From Geodermatophilaceae bacterium (lineage in GTDB: Bacteria; Actinomycetota; Actinomycetes; Mycobacteriales; Geodermatophilaceae): 15,035 nt of DNA. Positions 13,210 to 15,035 of the stretch are shown in pieces. How positions within the stretch are numbered: the stretch's first letter is position 1; every line of letters begins with the position of its first letter. The notes under the pieces are model-generated. The model searched no databases. It saw nothing but the letters and a program-made list of their open reading frames with translations, and was not told the DNA's origin. The position numbers and the translations under genes were made by a program. The DNA is taken from contig JACCQS010000082.1 in NCBI GenBank assembly GCA_013814015.1, forward strand, positions 1 through 15,035, written 5' to 3'.

Positions 13210-14018
13210 GCGCCGCGATGCGATTGGCGATTCTGGGCGGCGGCAAGATCGGCGAGGCCTTGCTCTCCGGCCTGTTGCGAGGACCGCTGGCTGTGGATCA
13301 GATCGTGGTCAGCGAGCACAATCCCGAGCGGGCCGGCCACCTGGCGCAGACCTACGACGTGCGCGCGCTCTCGGTCGAGGAGGCCGTACGCGCCTCCGAT
13401 GTCCTGCTCATCGCGGTCAAACCTCAGGACATCGCGACGCTGCTGGCCGAGATCGCACCTCATGTCGAGGGGCAGGTCGTGATCTCGGTGGCGGCGGGCA
13501 TCACCACGAAACGGATCGAGGCGGGACTGCCGCCCGGAACCCCGGTCGTTCGGACCATGCCGAACACTCCGGCGCTGGTCGATCAGGCGATGACCGCGAT
13601 CAGCGCCGGTACCCATGCCACCGAGGAGCACCTGGCCGCGGCCGAGAGCGTGCTGGCCAGTGTTGGACGGGTCATCCGGGTGCCGGAGTCCCAGTTGGAC
13701 GCGGTCACGGCGTTGTCGGGCAGCGGGCCGGCGTACTTCTTCTTCCTGGTCGAGGCGATGATCGACGCCGGCATCCTGCTCGGCCTGCCTCGTACGGTGG
13801 CCGCCGAGCTGATCGTGCAGACCGCCCTCGGCTCGGCCACCATGTTGCGGGACACCGGTGAGCACCCGGTGCAGCTGCGCGAGGCGGTCACCTCGCCCGG
13901 CGGCACCACCATCATGGCCATCCGTGAACTCGAACGGCACGGCGTACGGGCGGCTCTGCTGGCTGCCATCGAGGCCGCGCGGGACCGCTCGGTGGAACTG
14001 GGAAGAGCGCAGGACTGA
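13206..14018 (+). CDS. proC: Pyrroline-5-carboxylate reductase
   Basis: Last step of proline synthesis: NAD(P)H-dependent reduction of pyrroline-5-carboxylate to L-proline; 270 residues, normal length. The Rossmann motif LAILGGGKIGEALLSGLL is at about 7-24, followed by VLLIAVKPQDI, VISVAAGIT and VVRTMPNTPALV. The C-terminal helical domain has the hallmark TALSGSGPAYFFFLVEA and EAVTSPGGTTIMAIREL. ATG 13206 overlaps the proline dehydrogenase stop (ATGA); an ATG at 13218 is in frame four codons later and cannot be excluded. In the mycobacterial order proC is also followed by the small HTH gene, as here. Translation coupling to the enzyme that catalyses the reverse conversion is notable. Confidence 0.95.
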   Translation: MSAAMRLAILGGGKIGEALLSGLLRGPLAVDQIVVSEHNPERAGHLAQTYDVRALSVEEAVRASDVLLIAVKPQDIATLLAEIAPHVEGQVVISVAAGITTKRIEAGLPPGTPVVRTMPNTPALVDQAMTAISAGTHATEEHLAAAESVLASVGRVIRVPESQLDAVTALSGSGPAYFFFLVEAMIDAGILLGLPRTVAAELIVQTALGSATMLRDTGEHPVQLREAVTSPGGTTIMAIRELERHGVRAALLAAIEAARDRSVELGRAQD

Positions 14019-14189
14019 TCGAGCTCCGGCATCCGGCTGGCTCATCACGCGCAGGTCACGCTTGGTTTCGGTTGCTCCCAGCTATCGCTTCTGTCACATG
14101 CGTACCGCTACTGTTTCGCCAACACGCGTGTCGGCCGGAGGGGAAGCCGGCAATCGACACGTTGGCGAAGGTTCGGTGACTGACAGACT
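14019..14189. other. Intergenic region proC to HTH gene
   Basis: A 171-bp gap. The first 95 bp show no convincing gene or promoter; a TACTGT at 14109-14114 is a possible -10. The second half is taken up by the bulged stem-loop at 14115-14169 listed separately. A GGTGA (14175-14179) lies 10 nt before the HTH start. Confidence 0.5.
14115..14169. other. Long bulged stem-loop of unknown function
   Basis: Three nested helices are visible: TTCGCCAAC (14115-14123) with GTTGGCGAA (14161-14169), 9 bp; GTGTCG (14128-14133) with CGACAC (14155-14160), 6 bp; GCCGG (14134-14138) with CCGGC (14147-14151), 5 bp. The bulges are 4 nt (14124-14127, left) and 3 nt (AAT, 14152-14154, right), and the loop is AGGGGAAG. 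Twenty base pairs in 55 nt is far more than a typical terminator, and no T-tract follows. It ends 20 nt before the HTH start and could be a 5'-leader element, a terminator for the proC operon, or a remnant of a palindromic repeat. Confidence 0.6.
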
Positions 14190-14525
14190 ATGGCGTCCCA
14201 ATCTGGTTCGGATTCTTCCGGACGTCGCGCAAGCGGCGCAGGCGATTCCGCAGTTCCCGCCGACCCTGCCGAGGGCGTGCGACGCGGAAACCGTCGCAGC
14301 GATGACCAACCGCGCACTCTCGGAGAGAACTCGTTCGGCGGACTGTCCTCGGTGGCGTTCCTGACTGTCGCCGAGGTGGCCAGTCTGATGCGGGTGTCCA
14401 AGATGACCGTGTACCGGCTGTTGCACTCCGGCGAGCTGGCCGGAGTCCGGGTCGGGCGGTCCTTCCGGGTCCCCGAGTCCGCGGTCCACAACTACCTGCG
14501 CGACGCCTTCAACGACACCGCCTGA
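14190..14525 (+). CDS. Small excisionase/MerR-type HTH DNA-binding protein
   Basis: 111 residues. The C-terminal part (about 57-107) is a compact winged HTH of the excisionase family: FLTVAEVASLMRVSKMTVY, then RLLHSGELAGVRVGRSFRV and PESAVHNYLRDAF. It is very like the conserved actinobacterial protein that I recall beside proC (Rv0500A in M. tuberculosis); it is not a phage excisionase. The first ~54 residues are Ser/Gly/Arg/Asp-rich and variable. A GTG at 14352 would give the HTH domain alone (57 residues), so the start is uncertain; ATG 14190 is used because GGTGA lies 10 nt upstream. The role is not established; DNA binding is secure from the fold. Confidence 0.85.
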   Translation: MASQSGSDSSGRRASGAGDSAVPADPAEGVRRGNRRSDDQPRTLGENSFGGLSSVAFLTVAEVASLMRVSKMTVYRLLHSGELAGVRVGRSFRVPESAVHNYLRDAFNDTA

Positions 14526-14531
14526 GCCCCA

Positions 14532-14564
14532 TTCCTTGGCGGTTTCCGTCAGAACCGCCAGGAA
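14532..14564. terminator. Putative terminator hairpin after the HTH gene
   Basis: TTCCTTGGCGGTT (14532-14544) pairs with AACCGCCAGGAA (14553-14564), 12 bp with a single bulged T and an 8-nt loop. It lies between two convergent reading frames, 7 bp after the HTH stop. No T-tract follows. A bidirectional terminator is the simplest explanation. Confidence 0.6.
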
Positions 14565-14584
14565 CTCGGACTGGCCGGGTCGGC

Positions 14585-14917
14585 TCAGCGGGAGGTGGCT
14601 CGGTACCGCCGTACGCCGAGCGGGGCGAAGACGCCGATGAACACAGCCGTCCAGATCAGGGTCAGTATGATTGGGTGCTCGGACGGAAAACTGTTGGTGG
14701 CGAACGGATTCGGGTTTCCCCACAGCTCCCGTAGGGCTGCGGTGATGGCGCTGACCGGGTTCCAGTCCGCGACCGGCTGCAGCCAGCCGGGCAGTGTCTG
14801 CAGGGGCACAAAGGCGTTGGACATGAAGGTCAGCGGGAAGATCGCGGTGAAGGCCACCTGTTGCCCCACCTCCACGGTCGGCACGAGCATGCCGAGCCAG
14901 ACGCCGACCCAGATGCT
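14585..14917 (-). pseudogene. 3' remnant of an ABC-2 type transporter permease
   Basis: About 110 residues in one frame match the C-terminal half of DrrB-like ABC-2 permeases: WVGVWLGMLV, then FPLTFMSNAFVPLQTLPGWL, DWNPVSAITAALRELWGNPNP and a last helix before VRRYRATSR. Upstream of WVGVWLG the frame no longer reads as a membrane protein, and high third-position G+C moves to another frame near 14912-14922. The N-terminal half of the permease (usually 120-150 residues) is therefore missing, and no start codon or ribosome binding site belongs to it. No companion ATPase lies in the window. It could be a deletion product or an assembly join. Confidence 0.75.
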
Positions 14918-15035
14918 GGTCGTCGGGCACGATGGCGACGACGCTCGACAGCTTCTGGACGATGTCGCCGGACACGACATGCGGCGGATCGACGCGCGCG
15001 ACCTCGATCGCGGCCTGTAGCCGGGAGAACCGGTC
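14915..15035 (-). other. Unidentified coding fragment fused to the permease remnant
   Basis: In the frame starting at 15035 about 40 codons with strongly G/C third positions read DRFSRLQAAIEVARV, then DPPHVVSGDIVQKL and SSVVAIVPDDQ. This looks like genuine soluble-protein coding sequence but I do not recognise the family. It enters from the right edge and loses coding character near 14915, where permease sequence begins in another frame. Confidence 0.4.

Noticed and set aside
14115..14169. Known riboswitch or tRNA in the stem-loop
   Set aside because: I see no cobalamin, c-di-GMP or tRNA consensus elements, and the single bulged hairpin does not fit these folds.
14190..14525. Phage excisionase marking an integrated element
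   Set aside because: No integrase, attachment-site repeat or phage gene is nearby, and the protein matches the proC-linked chromosomal family.
14094..14975. Long minus-strand open frame across the HTH gene and the permease remnant
   Set aside because: Only its first ~25 codons have coding character; the rest is antisense or out of frame to recognisable proteins.
1..15035. CRISPR array, rRNA, tRNA or intact insertion sequence
   Set aside because: No regularly spaced direct repeats, no RNA-gene motifs and no transposase were found on either strand.

Overview
The window reads as a chromosomal segment of a high-G+C Gram-positive bacterium (Actinomycetota). The gene families and gene order fit Propionibacteriales or a relative best; no rRNA or other marker settles this. 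Gene order from position 3829 onward follows a conserved actinobacterial backbone that I recall from the Mycobacterium tuberculosis Rv0489-Rv0500A region: gpmA, senX3, regX3, an Rv0495c-like protein, ppx, an Rv0497-like membrane protein, proC and a small excisionase-type HTH protein. Here phoU is divergent from senX3, accessory genes sit between regX3 and the Rv0495c homologue, and a proline dehydrogenase precedes proC.

Layout. 1-2298 (minus): a three-gene ABC-2 exporter operon (ATPase, permease, permease); the last permease runs off the left edge and appears to have lost about 100 internal residues. 2349-3008 (plus): a vapBC toxin-antitoxin pair behind a perfect palindrome. 3011-3781 (minus): a SAM methyltransferase. 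3829-4611 (plus): phosphoglycerate mutase. 4622-5287 (minus): phoU. 5474-7314 (plus): senX3-regX3, with a PHO-box-like repeat in the phoU/senX3 gap. 7296-9674: a PadR regulator (minus), a small membrane protein (plus), a 59-residue Cys protein (minus) and a GlxA/FtrA-type regulator (plus), each regulator next to a candidate operator. 9730-10494 (minus): a Cys-rich conserved protein divergent from ppx. 10530-14018 (plus): ppx, membrane protein, proline dehydrogenase, proC. 14115-14169: a long bulged stem-loop. 14190-14525 (plus): HTH protein. 14585-15035 (minus): the 3' remnant of a second ABC-2 permease joined out of frame to another coding stretch.

Working together. The centre is a phosphate/polyphosphate neighbourhood: SenX3-RegX3 senses phosphate status, PhoU modulates it, and Ppx degrades polyphosphate or removes the terminal phosphate of pppGpp. 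The proline dehydrogenase/ProC pair runs opposite steps between proline and pyrroline-5-carboxylate from overlapping genes. A window-wide feature is that most first genes of transcription units have a TANNNT (or CANNNT) hexamer 6-7 nt before the start codon, the signature of leaderless mRNAs; this was used to choose several starts. I found no CRISPR array, tRNA, rRNA or intact insertion sequence. The least explained signals are the proC-HTH stem-loop, the two damaged ABC-2 permeases, and the Cys-rich protein that shares a 35-bp divergent promoter region with ppx.
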